From the NCBI RefSeq assembly GCF_018613835.1, contig NZ_JAGGPM010000035.1, positions 62,001 to 126,000 of the forward strand: a stretch of 64,000 bases of DNA, in the 5' to 3' direction. The number at the start of each line of letters is the position of its first letter. The first letter of the stretch is position 1. Below the pieces are notes generated by a model. It searched no databases, had not been told where the DNA came from, and saw only the letters and a list, made by a program, of their open reading frames with translations. Shown here piece by piece: positions 26,164 to 34,787 of this stretch. The translations under genes were made by a program, and so were the position numbers. This stretch comes from Arthrobacter sp. ISL-5. GTDB lineage: Bacteria > Actinomycetota > Actinomycetes > Actinomycetales > Micrococcaceae.

Positions 26164-27144
26164 ATGACGGGCGAAAAGAACCTCCAGACCCTGCTGGCCG
26201 CAATGCATCCCGCCCTCCGCGAAGGAGAGTATGTTTACGTGCTCTGGCCGCACGGAAAGCCATTGATGGGCGGCATCGAGGCGGCTGTCCGGGAGGCCGA
26301 GGGGCTGACGGTGGTGCTGCCCCGCGCGGAGGCGGACAGGCTGGAGCTCCCCTACGACTTTGTGGCTGCCTGGATCACCCTCGAGGTCCATTCGGAGCTG
26401 GAAGCCGTGGGCCTGACCGCGGCGGTCAGCAGGGCGCTCACGCAGGCCCGGATCAGCTGCAACGTGCTGGCGGGCTTTCACCACGATCACCTGCTCGTGC
26501 CGGTGGGGGACGCCGCCCGGGCCCTGGAGGTCCTGGCGGAGCTCTCGGCCGCCAACGCCCCCGACCCTGAGCCGGTGCGGGAACTGGTGCTCCGGAACGA
26601 GAACCCGGAGGACCGCGCAGCAATTCTGAGTCTGACGGCGGACGCCTTCGCTGTGTCTCCGGTGACGGGCCTGCCCGTGGAAGGCCAGCCGGTGGAGGTG
26701 GAGCTGCTGCGGCAGCTCTTCGATTCCGAGGAATACCTGCCGGAGTTCAGCGTCGTGGCCGAGCTCGACGGTGAAATCGTCGGGCACGTCATCAGCACCC
26801 GGGCCTGGGTGGATGGCCTGGAACTGCTGGGACTCGGCCCCATCGGAGTGACCCCCAGGCTGCAGCGCCACGGCATCGGCTCGGCACTGATGCGCGAAAC
26901 ACTGGTCCGGGCCAACGCGGCGGGGGAGCGCGGCATCGCGCTGCTCGGAAGCACCGAATATTATTCGCGCTTCGGCTTTGTGCCGTCGTCCTCGCTGGGC
27001 ATCGAGGCTCCGGACAAGAACTGGGGCGACAACTTCCAGTTTCTTCCCCTCGCGCTCTGGCCCGGCGGCGTCCACGGCATCTTTCGCTATGCCGGACCCT
27101 TTGCCGCCTTGGAAGGCGATACCATTGACCGGGCGCCCCAGTAG
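26164..27144 (+). CDS. Fusion of ACT-like domain (COG3602 type) and GNAT acetyltransferase
   Basis: 326 residues in two parts. Residues 1-130 match the stand-alone ACT-domain family: LREGEYVYVLWPHG, ITLEVHSELEAVGLTAAVS and ISCNVLAGFHHDHLLVPV. Residues 140-326 form a YhbS-type N-acetyltransferase with the acetyl-CoA loop RLQRHGIGSALMRE and the late YYSRFGFVPSSSLGI motif. ACT domains often bind amino acids, so ligand-gated acetylation is a reasonable guess; the substrate is unknown. The TAG stop lies inside the 5' end of the tRNA gene. Confidence 0.85.
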   Translation: MTGEKNLQTLLAAMHPALREGEYVYVLWPHGKPLMGGIEAAVREAEGLTVVLPRAEADRLELPYDFVAAWITLEVHSELEAVGLTAAVSRALTQARISCNVLAGFHHDHLLVPVGDAARALEVLAELSAANAPDPEPVRELVLRNENPEDRAAILSLTADAFAVSPVTGLPVEGQPVEVELLRQLFDSEEYLPEFSVVAELDGEIVGHVISTRAWVDGLELLGLGPIGVTPRLQRHGIGSALMRETLVRANAAGERGIALLGSTEYYSRFGFVPSSSLGIEAPDKNWGDNFQFLPLALWPGGVHGIFRYAGPFAALEGDTIDRAPQ

Positions 27145-27208
27145 CCCAATTGGCAGAGGCAGCGGACTTAAAATCCGCGTGTTGTGGGTTCGAGTCCCAC
27201 CTGGGGTA
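27135..27208 (+). tRNA. tRNA with UAA anticodon (Leu codon UUA), short variable arm
   Basis: A 74-nt cloverleaf: acceptor GCCCCAG / CTGGGGT with discriminator A; D arm GCC/GGC; anticodon stem GCGGA / TCCGC around CTTAAAA, giving anticodon TAA; 5-nt variable loop GTGTT; T arm GTGGG-TTCGAGT-CCCAC. CCA is not encoded. The anticodon says Leu, but bacterial tRNA-Leu normally has a long (class II) variable arm, which is missing. The first 10 nt overlap the end of the ACT-GNAT gene. Confidence 0.85.
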
Positions 27209-27263
27209 CTTCGGGCATGGAAGTGTCCGCTTGTCTGCGGGGCCCGGGGGTCGCCGCTTTGCG

Positions 27264-27938
27264 CTAGGCGGCTGCGCTCGGCCTTTCTGGAGGGCGTTTC
27301 TGTTCTTCGGGTGGTTTGTTAACCTGCTCATCAGGTTTGGGCTGCTCATCGGGCTTCCCCTCGGCGCTTTCTTCGGGCTCCTCGGCGGCGGTCTTCTCCG
27401 GCGGCGGTTCCCAGTCAAGGAGCTTGGTCAGAATCTCCGCAGCTTTCTTGCTCCGCTCCTCCTGCGGCAGTTGGTCGAGGATCCGTTCCGCCGCAAGTAG
27501 CCTGCCGGTCAGGGAAGGCTCAAGGTAGTAGTGGTTCAACTGTTCCATTGCTTTTTCGTGCCCTTTGAAGAACGTCTTGCCCAGAAAAGCGCTAAGCAAC
27601 GTCCCTAGGGCAGTAAGCCCGCCAGTGATGTACTTGTTTTCGTCTCCGACACGGAGTGCGAGGATGGACCCGGCGATCAGGATCAGTAGGGCGGCTACTG
27701 CCGCGCCCCAGGTCAGCGTGAAAGCGGTCCGCTGCTGTCGTTTCGTCATCTGTTGATATTCATCAAGCTGTCCGCGGTTGAGTTCGAACATCCGCGCAAA
27801 CTGCACCTTCGGGTTTGCTTTTTCACTTTCCATGGCGTCGCGCAGTTCCCGCAGCGCACGATCGACACGGTATCTGGCACTGGCCCTGGTGCGGGCCGCG
27901 AAAGCGCGGCGGGCGGCCCAATAAGGAACGGTCAACAA
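27264..27938 (-). CDS. Membrane protein with two-helix TRADD-N-associated-type region; function unknown
   Basis: 224 residues from the first of two adjacent TTG codons (27938 or 27935). Basic N-terminus, then RMFELNRGQLDEYQQMTKRQQ leading into two hydrophobic helices (LTWGAAVAALLILIAGSILAL and ITGGLTALGTLLSAFLG, broken by a short polar turn), then an amphipathic region and a charged Glu/Pro/Lys tail of about 55 residues. The layout recalls the 'cyanobacterial TRADD-N associated 2-TM' domain found in prokaryotic immune-type proteins; that match is from memory. The start overlaps the upstream gene's stop. Less GC-rich than its neighbours. Confidence 0.6.
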   Translation of the reverse strand: MLTVPYWAARRAFAARTRASARYRVDRALRELRDAMESEKANPKVQFARMFELNRGQLDEYQQMTKRQQRTAFTLTWGAAVAALLILIAGSILALRVGDENKYITGGLTALGTLLSAFLGKTFFKGHEKAMEQLNHYYLEPSLTGRLLAAERILDQLPQEERSKKAAEILTKLLDWEPPPEKTAAEEPEESAEGKPDEQPKPDEQVNKPPEEQKRPPERPSAAA

Positions 27939-28255
27939 CCGAGCGTGATCAGGCCGGCGACGGCTGATTTGATTCCCCAGATGCGAAGGGGAGACAGGTC
28001 TGATTCTTTGAGGGTGACGGTTATGACGAAGACGGGAAAGAGGAGGAGGATGAGCCCGGCCCCGCACCACCGGTGGATGACGGGCCGGCGTTCCATGTAC
28101 CACGTGCGCTCGGGGCTGGAGGCCCAGGTACTAATAAGCTTCGGATTTAGGCCCTCTCGCCTGAGCATGTACTTGAGCTGATCCGGCGATCCGGGGGCTG
28201 ATGCAATTCTCTGCGGGTCCTTAGCATCAGGACCGGACGCTGCTACGGCACTCAT
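27932..28255 (-). CDS. Small two-helix membrane protein overlapping the next gene; function unknown
   Basis: 107 residues from ATG 28255, with AGAGG 8 nt upstream. The N-terminal half is soluble (QLKYMLRREGLNPKLISTW), then come helix 1 (CGAGLILLLFPVFVITVTL) and a second hydrophobic stretch (IWGIKSAVAGLITLGC) that ends abruptly at the stop. The downstream gene starts within this stop (TTGA). The abrupt end inside a helix leaves open that both frames were once one gene, now split by a -1 shift. No homologue recognised. Confidence 0.5.
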   Translation of the reverse strand: MSAVAASGPDAKDPQRIASAPGSPDQLKYMLRREGLNPKLISTWASSPERTWYMERRPVIHRWCGAGLILLLFPVFVITVTLKESDLSPLRIWGIKSAVAGLITLGC

Positions 28256-28278
28256 CCGTCCCACCTCTTTTCGAGTCC

Positions 28279-28307
28279 ATAAAGCCCCGTAAACAGTCCC
28301 GTGTCAA
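28279..28307 (-). promoter_or_regulatory. Candidate promoter of the membrane-protein pair
   Basis: Perfect -35 TTGACA (complement of 28302-28307), a 17-nt spacer, and -10-like CTTTAT (complement of 28279-28284). The predicted start is near 28272, giving a short leader with AGAGG before ATG 28255. Confidence 0.5.
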
Positions 28308-28485
28308 GGGGTTTAGGCGACCGTCCGCGCGCTAACGGCCGTACAGTTCTCCGGCCCCATCAGCTCCCTTTGTTGCCTTTGCGGCGTTCCCTTGGCACAG
28401 CTGTTTCCATGTGATTAGTCGGCTGCATCGAAGTCAGGCGCCTTAGCACCGGCAGGTGTCCCATATGCAACGAGTGTTATAAGGA

Positions 28486-28529
28486 TGTGACCTTACTCAC
28501 TTATGTTCGGGCCTGATTTGCATTAGCTT
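28486..28529 (+). promoter_or_regulatory. livJ promoter with CRP/GlxR-like site
   Basis: TGTGA-CCTTAC-TCACT (28486-28501) matches the CRP consensus at 9 of 10 positions. TAGCTT (28524-28529) is a suitable -10, with a start near 28536. The site is then centred near -42, the classic class II activator position. The stretch 28308-28485 between this and the divergent promoter shows nothing else I can interpret. Confidence 0.55.
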
Positions 28530-28600
28530 GAAGTTAACTCAGGAACACCTGACCAATCGCATCAAAGGCCGTTCGCACCTTTCGATCGAGGAGACTCTCA

Positions 28601-29947
28601 ATGATTTCACTCCCCCAGGCGGCGCCCCGAGTCGCTAAGCTCACAGCGCTTAGCATCGGCGTCGCCCTTCTGGCTTCGGCTTGTGGTGGCAGCCCCACCC
28701 CAGGTTCGACCGAAACCACCGCCGCCGCGGGCGGCATCGCCTGCCCGGCACCCAGTGCGACTGCTGGCGCCACCAGCACCGCGGGCGAGACCGGCGCCGT
28801 GCCGGATTCAACGACCATCACCCCGACGCCACTGAAAATTGGATCGCTTCTGCCGACGACGGGGTCGCTGGCGTTCCTGGGCCCACCCGAGATCGCCGGT
28901 GTTAATCTCGGCATCAAGGAAGTCAACGATGCGGGCGGCGTGCTCGGCAAGCCCGTCCAGGTGATCCACCGCGACTCCGGCGACACCAAGACGGACATCG
29001 CCACGCAGTCCACCACCGCGCTGCTGGGAAGCGGCGTCAGTGCGATCGTCGGTGCCGCTTCCTCGGGCGTTTCCAAGACCGTCATCAACCAGATCACCGG
29101 CGCCGGTGTTGTCCAGTTCTCGCCTGCGAACACGTCGCCGGACTTCACCACCTGGAACGACAAGGGCCTCTACTGGCGCACCGCTCCGTCGGACGTCCTT
29201 CAGGGCAAGGTGCTGGGCAACTACATGGCCACCTGTGGCGCCCAGACGGTGGGCATGATCGTTCTTAACGACGCCTACGGGACCGGCCTGCAGAAAAACG
29301 TCAAGGCCGCCTTTGAGGCAGCCGGCGGCCAGGTTGTGGCCGAGGAACTCTTCAACGAGGGCGACTCCCAGTTCAGCAGCCAGGTGGACAAGGTCATCGC
29401 CGCCAAGCCGGACGCCATTGCCCTGATCACCTTCGACCAGGCCAAGAGCATTGTTCCGCTGCTGACCGGCAAGGGTGTCAAGCCCACCCAGCTGTTCATG
29501 GTGGACGGCAACACGTCCGACTACTCCAAGGACTTCAAGGCCGGCACGCTCAAGGGCGCCCAGGGAACCATCCCGGGCACGTTCGCCAAGGAGGACTTCA
29601 AGAAGAAGCTGCTGGCGATTGACCCGGCGCTGAAGGACTACAGCTACGCCGGCGAGTCCTACGACGCCGTCAACCTGATCGCGCTGGCATCAGAGGCAGC
29701 CAAGAGCACCAAGGGCACCGAGATTGCCAAGCAGCTCAAGGCGGTCTCCGAAAACGGCGAGAAGTGCAGCACCTTCCCGTCCTGCGTCACGCTGCTCCGC
29801 AACGGCAAGGACATCGACTACGACGGCCAGTCCGGCCCGGTGACGTTCTCCGACGCGGGTGACCCGACGGAGGCCTTCATCGGCATCTACGAGTACCAGG
29901 ACGACAACAAGTACCAGCCGTCCAAGGAAGAATTCGGCAAGCTGTAA
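28601..29947 (+). CDS. livJ: Branched-chain amino acid ABC transporter substrate-binding lipoprotein
   Basis: Periplasmic-type binding protein anchored as a lipoprotein, 448 residues. Signal peptide with lipobox LLASAC (C28), a Ser/Thr/Gly-rich linker to about residue 75, then a type I binding fold starting LKIGSLLPTTGSLAFLGPPE with AIVGAASSGVS and YDAVNLIAL. ATG at 28601 with GAGGAG upstream. The permease and ATPase genes lie convergently on the other strand, an unusual split of the operon. The ligand may be leucine/isoleucine/valine or another amide-type compound. Confidence 0.9.
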   Translation: MISLPQAAPRVAKLTALSIGVALLASACGGSPTPGSTETTAAAGGIACPAPSATAGATSTAGETGAVPDSTTITPTPLKIGSLLPTTGSLAFLGPPEIAGVNLGIKEVNDAGGVLGKPVQVIHRDSGDTKTDIATQSTTALLGSGVSAIVGAASSGVSKTVINQITGAGVVQFSPANTSPDFTTWNDKGLYWRTAPSDVLQGKVLGNYMATCGAQTVGMIVLNDAYGTGLQKNVKAAFEAAGGQVVAEELFNEGDSQFSSQVDKVIAAKPDAIALITFDQAKSIVPLLTGKGVKPTQLFMVDGNTSDYSKDFKAGTLKGAQGTIPGTFAKEDFKKKLLAIDPALKDYSYAGESYDAVNLIALASEAAKSTKGTEIAKQLKAVSENGEKCSTFPSCVTLLRNGKDIDYDGQSGPVTFSDAGDPTEAFIGIYEYQDDNKYQPSKEEFGKL

Positions 29948-29968
29948 AGCCCCTTTCTCCCAGTCACA

Positions 29969-30002
29969 CAGAAGCCCCCGTCCAGCAGGACGGGGGCTTC
30001 TG
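29969..30002 (+). terminator. Terminator of livJ
   Basis: Perfect 15-bp stem CAGAAGCCCCCGTCC / GGACGGGGGCTTCTG with loop AGCA. No T-run follows. Confidence 0.8.
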
Positions 30003-30095
30003 CGCGCCCGCATGATTTGCACCGGCTCTGGGAGTGGGCGGCTGGGCGAGGCGACCGGAGGTGCCGGTGCCTTGAGCCGGGCCGTAGCCAGGCAT

Positions 30096-30134
30096 GCAAA
30101 AGGGCCGCCACCGGATCGGTGACGGCCCTTTTGC
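30096..30134. terminator. Hairpin between convergent livJ and livF, probably the livF terminator
   Basis: 18-bp arms (30096-30113 and 30117-30134) with one mismatch, flanked by AAAA on the left and TTTT on the right, so it can work in both directions. It lies 43 nt beyond the livF stop. Confidence 0.8.
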
Positions 30135-30176
30135 TAGGTTGCCCTGGTGCAAGGTTGCCTGCCCTGCGGGTGCTAC

Positions 30177-30949
30177 CTACTTTTCGTGTTCGTCGGCGAG
30201 GGTTCCCAGGTACAGCTGGATGACCTTGGGGTCCCTCATGAGCTCCCGGCCGGTGCCCGTGTATGCGTCCTTTCCCTGGTCCAGGACGTAGCCGCGGTCG
30301 CAGATCTGCAGGCAGCGGCGTGCGTTCTGCTCCACCATGATGACGGACACGCCTGCGCGGTTGATCTCGTGCACGCGCAGGAAGGTTTCATCCTGCTTCA
30401 CGGGGGAGAGGCCTGCCGAGGGCTCGTCCAGCAGCAGCACGGCAGGGTCCATCATGAGGGCCCGGCCCATGGCCACCATCTGGCGCTCACCGCCGGATAG
30501 CGAACCGGCGCGCTGGGCACGACGCTTGCCGAGCTCGGGGAACAGACTGGTGACAAAGTCGAACCGTTCGGCAAACGCCTTGGGCCGCTGGAACATGCCC
30601 ATCTGCATGTTCTCCTCGATCGTGAGCGTGGCGAACACGTTATTGTTCTGCGGGACGAATCCCACACCCTGGGTCACCAGCTTGTTGGCCTTGAGGCCGG
30701 TCAGGTCCTGGCCTCGGACGACGACGGATCCCGAGTGCACCTTCACGAGGCCGAACATCGCCTTCAGGAGCGTGGATTTGCCCGCACCGTTAGGTCCGAT
30801 GATTCCGATCAGCTCGCCCTTGCGGGCCTCGATGCTGCAGCTGTTGAGGATGTTGACCCCGGGCAAGTACCCGGCAACCAGATTGGTGACCTTGACGACA
30901 GAGTCATCCGATGCTGCGGTGCTTGCGGCCGGGGCCGCACTCGTGGCAC

Positions 30950-30953
<4 letters not shown>
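30177..30953 (-). CDS. livF: Branched-chain amino acid ABC transporter ATP-binding protein LivF
   Basis: Cytoplasmic ATPase, 258 residues. Walker A GPNGAGKST, Q-loop FVPQNNNVF, signature LSGGERQMVAMGRAL, Walker B VLLLDEPSAGLSP and the H-loop region VIMVEQNA (Gln/Asn variant typical of LivF). A 20-residue Ala/Ser-rich N-terminus precedes the fold. Overlaps livG by 4 nt; last gene of livHMGF. Confidence 0.93.
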
Positions 30954-32010
<1,057 letters not shown>

Positions 32011-32014
<4 letters not shown>

Positions 32015-32979
32015 GCGAACGCCAGCTCCTTCTTATTGCCAAAGACGCCCTGCGGCCTGAAGATCATCAACAGCATCAGGGCGATGCCCACCAGGATGTA
32101 GCGCAGCTGGCCGGCCTGGACTGTGGTCAGCCAGGTCACTGCGCCGGATTCGATGAGTCCGTAAAGGATCCCCTGGGTGAGGGACAGGACCACCCAGAAG
32201 ATCATGGCGCCGATAACCGGCCCCAGGACCGTGGCCATGCCGCCGAGCAGGAGGCAGGTCCACAGGAAGAACGTCAGCTCGGTGCCGTAGTTGGCGGGCT
32301 GGACCGCGCCGCGGGGGAGCGTGAACACCATGCCGGCCAGCGCCCCGACGATGCCGCCGATGACCAGTGCCTGCATCTTGTACGCGTACACGTTCTTGCC
32401 GAGCGAGCGCACCGCGTTCTCATCCTCGCGGATGCCCTTCAGGACACGGCCCCAGGGGCTGCGCATCAGCAGCCAGACGATGACGCAGCAGACAATCACC
32501 AGGCCCCAGCCGATGAACCTGATGAAGAAGTCACGGTTGTTCATGCCGAAATAGGAGCCCTCCGGGAAGGGGTTCATGTCGTAGAACCCTCCTTCGAAGG
32601 CTGCCAGGCCGTTGGCGGAACCGGTCACGGCGGTGAGCTGGTTGGTGGTGACCACGTAGCGGACAATTTCCGCCGCCGCGATGGTGACGATGGCCAGGTA
32701 GTCGGCCCGCAGGCGGAGGGTGGGAATACCCAGGATCAGTGCAAAGAGCACGGAACCGACGACGGCGATCAGGAGCCCCACAAAGAAGGGAACGCCGAAA
32801 CTGAGGGTGGAGATGGCGAAGCCGTAGGCTCCCACCGCCATGAAGCCGGCCTGGCCGAAGTTCAGCAGGCCCGAGTAGCCGAAGTGGACCGCCAGGCCGA
32901 GGGCGGCAAGCGCATATGCGGCAGTCGTCGGGCTGAAAATTTCGCCGGCTGCGCTGGAAAGAATGAATCCGAAGTCCAT
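32011..32979 (-). CDS. livM: Branched-chain amino acid ABC transporter permease LivM
   Basis: Integral membrane permease, 322 residues, about eight to nine helices. The family motifs GYSGLLNFGQAGFMAVGAY near the N-terminus and LKGIREDENAVRSLGKNV (ATPase-contact loop) are clear. It starts 9 nt after livH and overlaps livG by 4 nt. Confidence 0.92.
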
Positions 32980-32988
32980 GGCAGTCTC

Positions 32989-34329
32989 CTAACCCACGCG
33001 CTCGCGTCGGCCCAGGATGCCCTGGGGCCGGAACAAGAGGACAACAATCATGATGAACAGTGCTCCCACGTATTTGAGGTCGGCCGCAAGGCCGAAAACG
33101 GTGGTCAGTTCGACGAAAATGCCGACGATGACGGATCCGATGAGGGCGCCGAAAACGGTGCCGAGGCCGCCGAGCGTAACGCCGGCGAAGATGAGCAGCA
33201 GAATCTGCGAGCCCATATCGAACGTGACGCCGGGACGGTAGTAGGCCCAGAGGATGCCGCCGAGGGAGGCCAGGACGCCGCCGACGATCCAGACGATCCG
33301 GATGACGGAGTCGACGTCGATGCCGGAGGCTGCTGCCAGCGCCGGGTTGTCGGCCACCGCGCGGGTGGCTTTGCCCAGGCGGGTCTTCAGGAGCACGATG
33401 CCGATCAGCACGATCACGATTGCGCTGATCACCAGCGACCACAGGTTGTTGGGGGAGATGGAGACCGGGCCGATCTGGATTTCCGTACTCTGGGCGAAGG
33501 GCAGCTGCTGGGTGGCGCCGCCGAAGTAGAACTGGATGATGTAGCGGACGGCGAGGGCCAGGCCGATGCTGACGATCATCATGGGCACCAGCCCGGTGCC
33601 GCGCCGGCGCAGGGGCCGCCAGAGGCCTGAATCCTGGGCCCAGCCGAACAGTCCTCCGCCAACGAGGGCCAGGATGATGGCCAGCCAGAACGGCAGATTC
33701 ATCGCGCTGCAGGCAAACACGAGGACGGCGCCGAGCGTCACCATCTCGCCGTGGGCGAAGTTGGTGAGTCCCGTGGTGCCGAAAATCAGGGACAGGCCAA
33801 CCGACGCGAGGGCCAGCAGGAGGCCGAAGCTGAGGCCGGCCACGAGCCTGTTAAGCAGGTTCTGGCCAAAGTCCTGCTGCTGGATCACGATGCCCTTGCC
33901 GAAGGCGAAAATGACCGAAAGGTTCGAAGTCTGGCTAAACGTCACGGTACGGGGGTTTGCCTGCCCCTCGGCGAGCTTGATGCCCTCCGGCAGCGTGGAC
34001 TCGTCCAGCTCGACTTCGTAGGTGCCCTGTGTGGGAACCCCTATCCTCCAGGATCCGTTGGCACCCGAGGTTGCTGTTCCAGTGAAGTCGCCGCTTTTGG
34101 CAGTGATCGTGACACCTTCGAGGGGAGCGCGTGTGTCATCGCGGAGGAAGCCGCTGATGCTGTTCTGGAACTGCTGGTTCGACGGGGGTGGTGTCGGGGA
34201 AGGAGTGGTGGCCTGCGATGCTGGTGCGGCGACAAGCAGGATCGCCACGACTGCGGAGGCAATTGCCCCCATGGCCTTGAGCAATCCGGCTGGCCGTCGG
34301 CGCGGCAGGCCTCTCGGTGTGCGTCTCAA
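32989..34329 (-). CDS. livH: LivH permease with exported N-terminal carboxypeptidase-regulatory-like domain
   Basis: 446 residues; the normal LivH core is about 290. Signal peptide 1-40 (after RRTPRGLPRRR, ending ASQA), a Pro/Ser/Thr linker, then an Ig-like CarboxypepD_reg-type domain at 57-143 (ISGFLRDDTRAPLEGVTITA, ANGSWRIGVPTQGTYEVEL), then the permease from about 160 with FGTTGLTNFAHGEMVTLGA and RAVADNPALAAASGID. TTG at 34329 is chosen because GGAGG lies 8 nt upstream. The extra domain would sit outside the cell and could help dock LivJ. Confidence 0.88.
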   Translation of the reverse strand: MRRTPRGLPRRRPAGLLKAMGAIASAVVAILLVAAPASQATTPSPTPPPSNQQFQNSISGFLRDDTRAPLEGVTITAKSGDFTGTATSGANGSWRIGVPTQGTYEVELDESTLPEGIKLAEGQANPRTVTFSQTSNLSVIFAFGKGIVIQQQDFGQNLLNRLVAGLSFGLLLALASVGLSLIFGTTGLTNFAHGEMVTLGAVLVFACSAMNLPFWLAIILALVGGGLFGWAQDSGLWRPLRRRGTGLVPMMIVSIGLALAVRYIIQFYFGGATQQLPFAQSTEIQIGPVSISPNNLWSLVISAIVIVLIGIVLLKTRLGKATRAVADNPALAAASGIDVDSVIRIVWIVGGVLASLGGILWAYYRPGVTFDMGSQILLLIFAGVTLGGLGTVFGALIGSVIVGIFVELTTVFGLAADLKYVGALFIMIVVLLFRPQGILGRRERVG

Positions 34330-34453
34330 ATTGAAAACCTCCACATGGGGATGGTCTGGGTTGCGTCTTTGCAACCGCTGCGAACGGAGAAGGTGACGGA
34401 CGGCGGAACGGGTGGTGCAGATGGTGCGATGCGATGCTGATGGCTTGACTTCT

Positions 34454-34469
34454 TGTGATATCCGTCACC
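34454..34469 (-). promoter_or_regulatory. CRP/GlxR-like site upstream of livHMGF
   Basis: TGTGA-TATCCG-TCACC matches the TGTGA-N6-TCACA consensus at 9 of 10 positions, 125 nt before the livH start. A -10 element downstream of it was not obvious. A similar site precedes livJ. Confidence 0.5.
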
Positions 34470-34787
34470 CTACTTCGCCCCATGTTACAGCGAGAGCAGT
34501 ACAAAGTTTGCCCGGGAAGCCGGCCGCCAGATAGCGATCCGGTAACAACTGTGAAGCTGGCCGTAACCATTAATTCAGCTGAGCTTATGAAAACTTTTGT
34601 TGTGTGCGAGTATTCCTTAACAGTCTGCTGAAACCGCTCTGATGTTGCCCGCAGGCGGTGCGTCCGTCCATGTCACGATTCCGTGTCGACGGGACAGTCT
34701 GCGGAACTTTACACCCCGCTGACGCGTGGAAATTGGTAGCTTGGACTTGAGGAATCACTACCCACCCCTATTTGGAGGACACCCGCA
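34470..34787 (+). other. Non-coding stretch before the BI-1/YccA gene
   Basis: About 320 bases without a convincing gene. The middle part (34530-34630) is AT-richer than the surroundings. TAGCTT at 34737-34742 may be a -10, and GGAGG at 34774-34778 is the ribosome-binding site of the next gene. Nothing else is recognised. Confidence 0.4.

Noticed and set aside
28255..28285. Short match GTCCCACCT to the tRNA 3' end, as a possible attachment-site duplicate
   Set aside because: Only 9 nt match, and there is no integrase in or near the interval; chance is likely.
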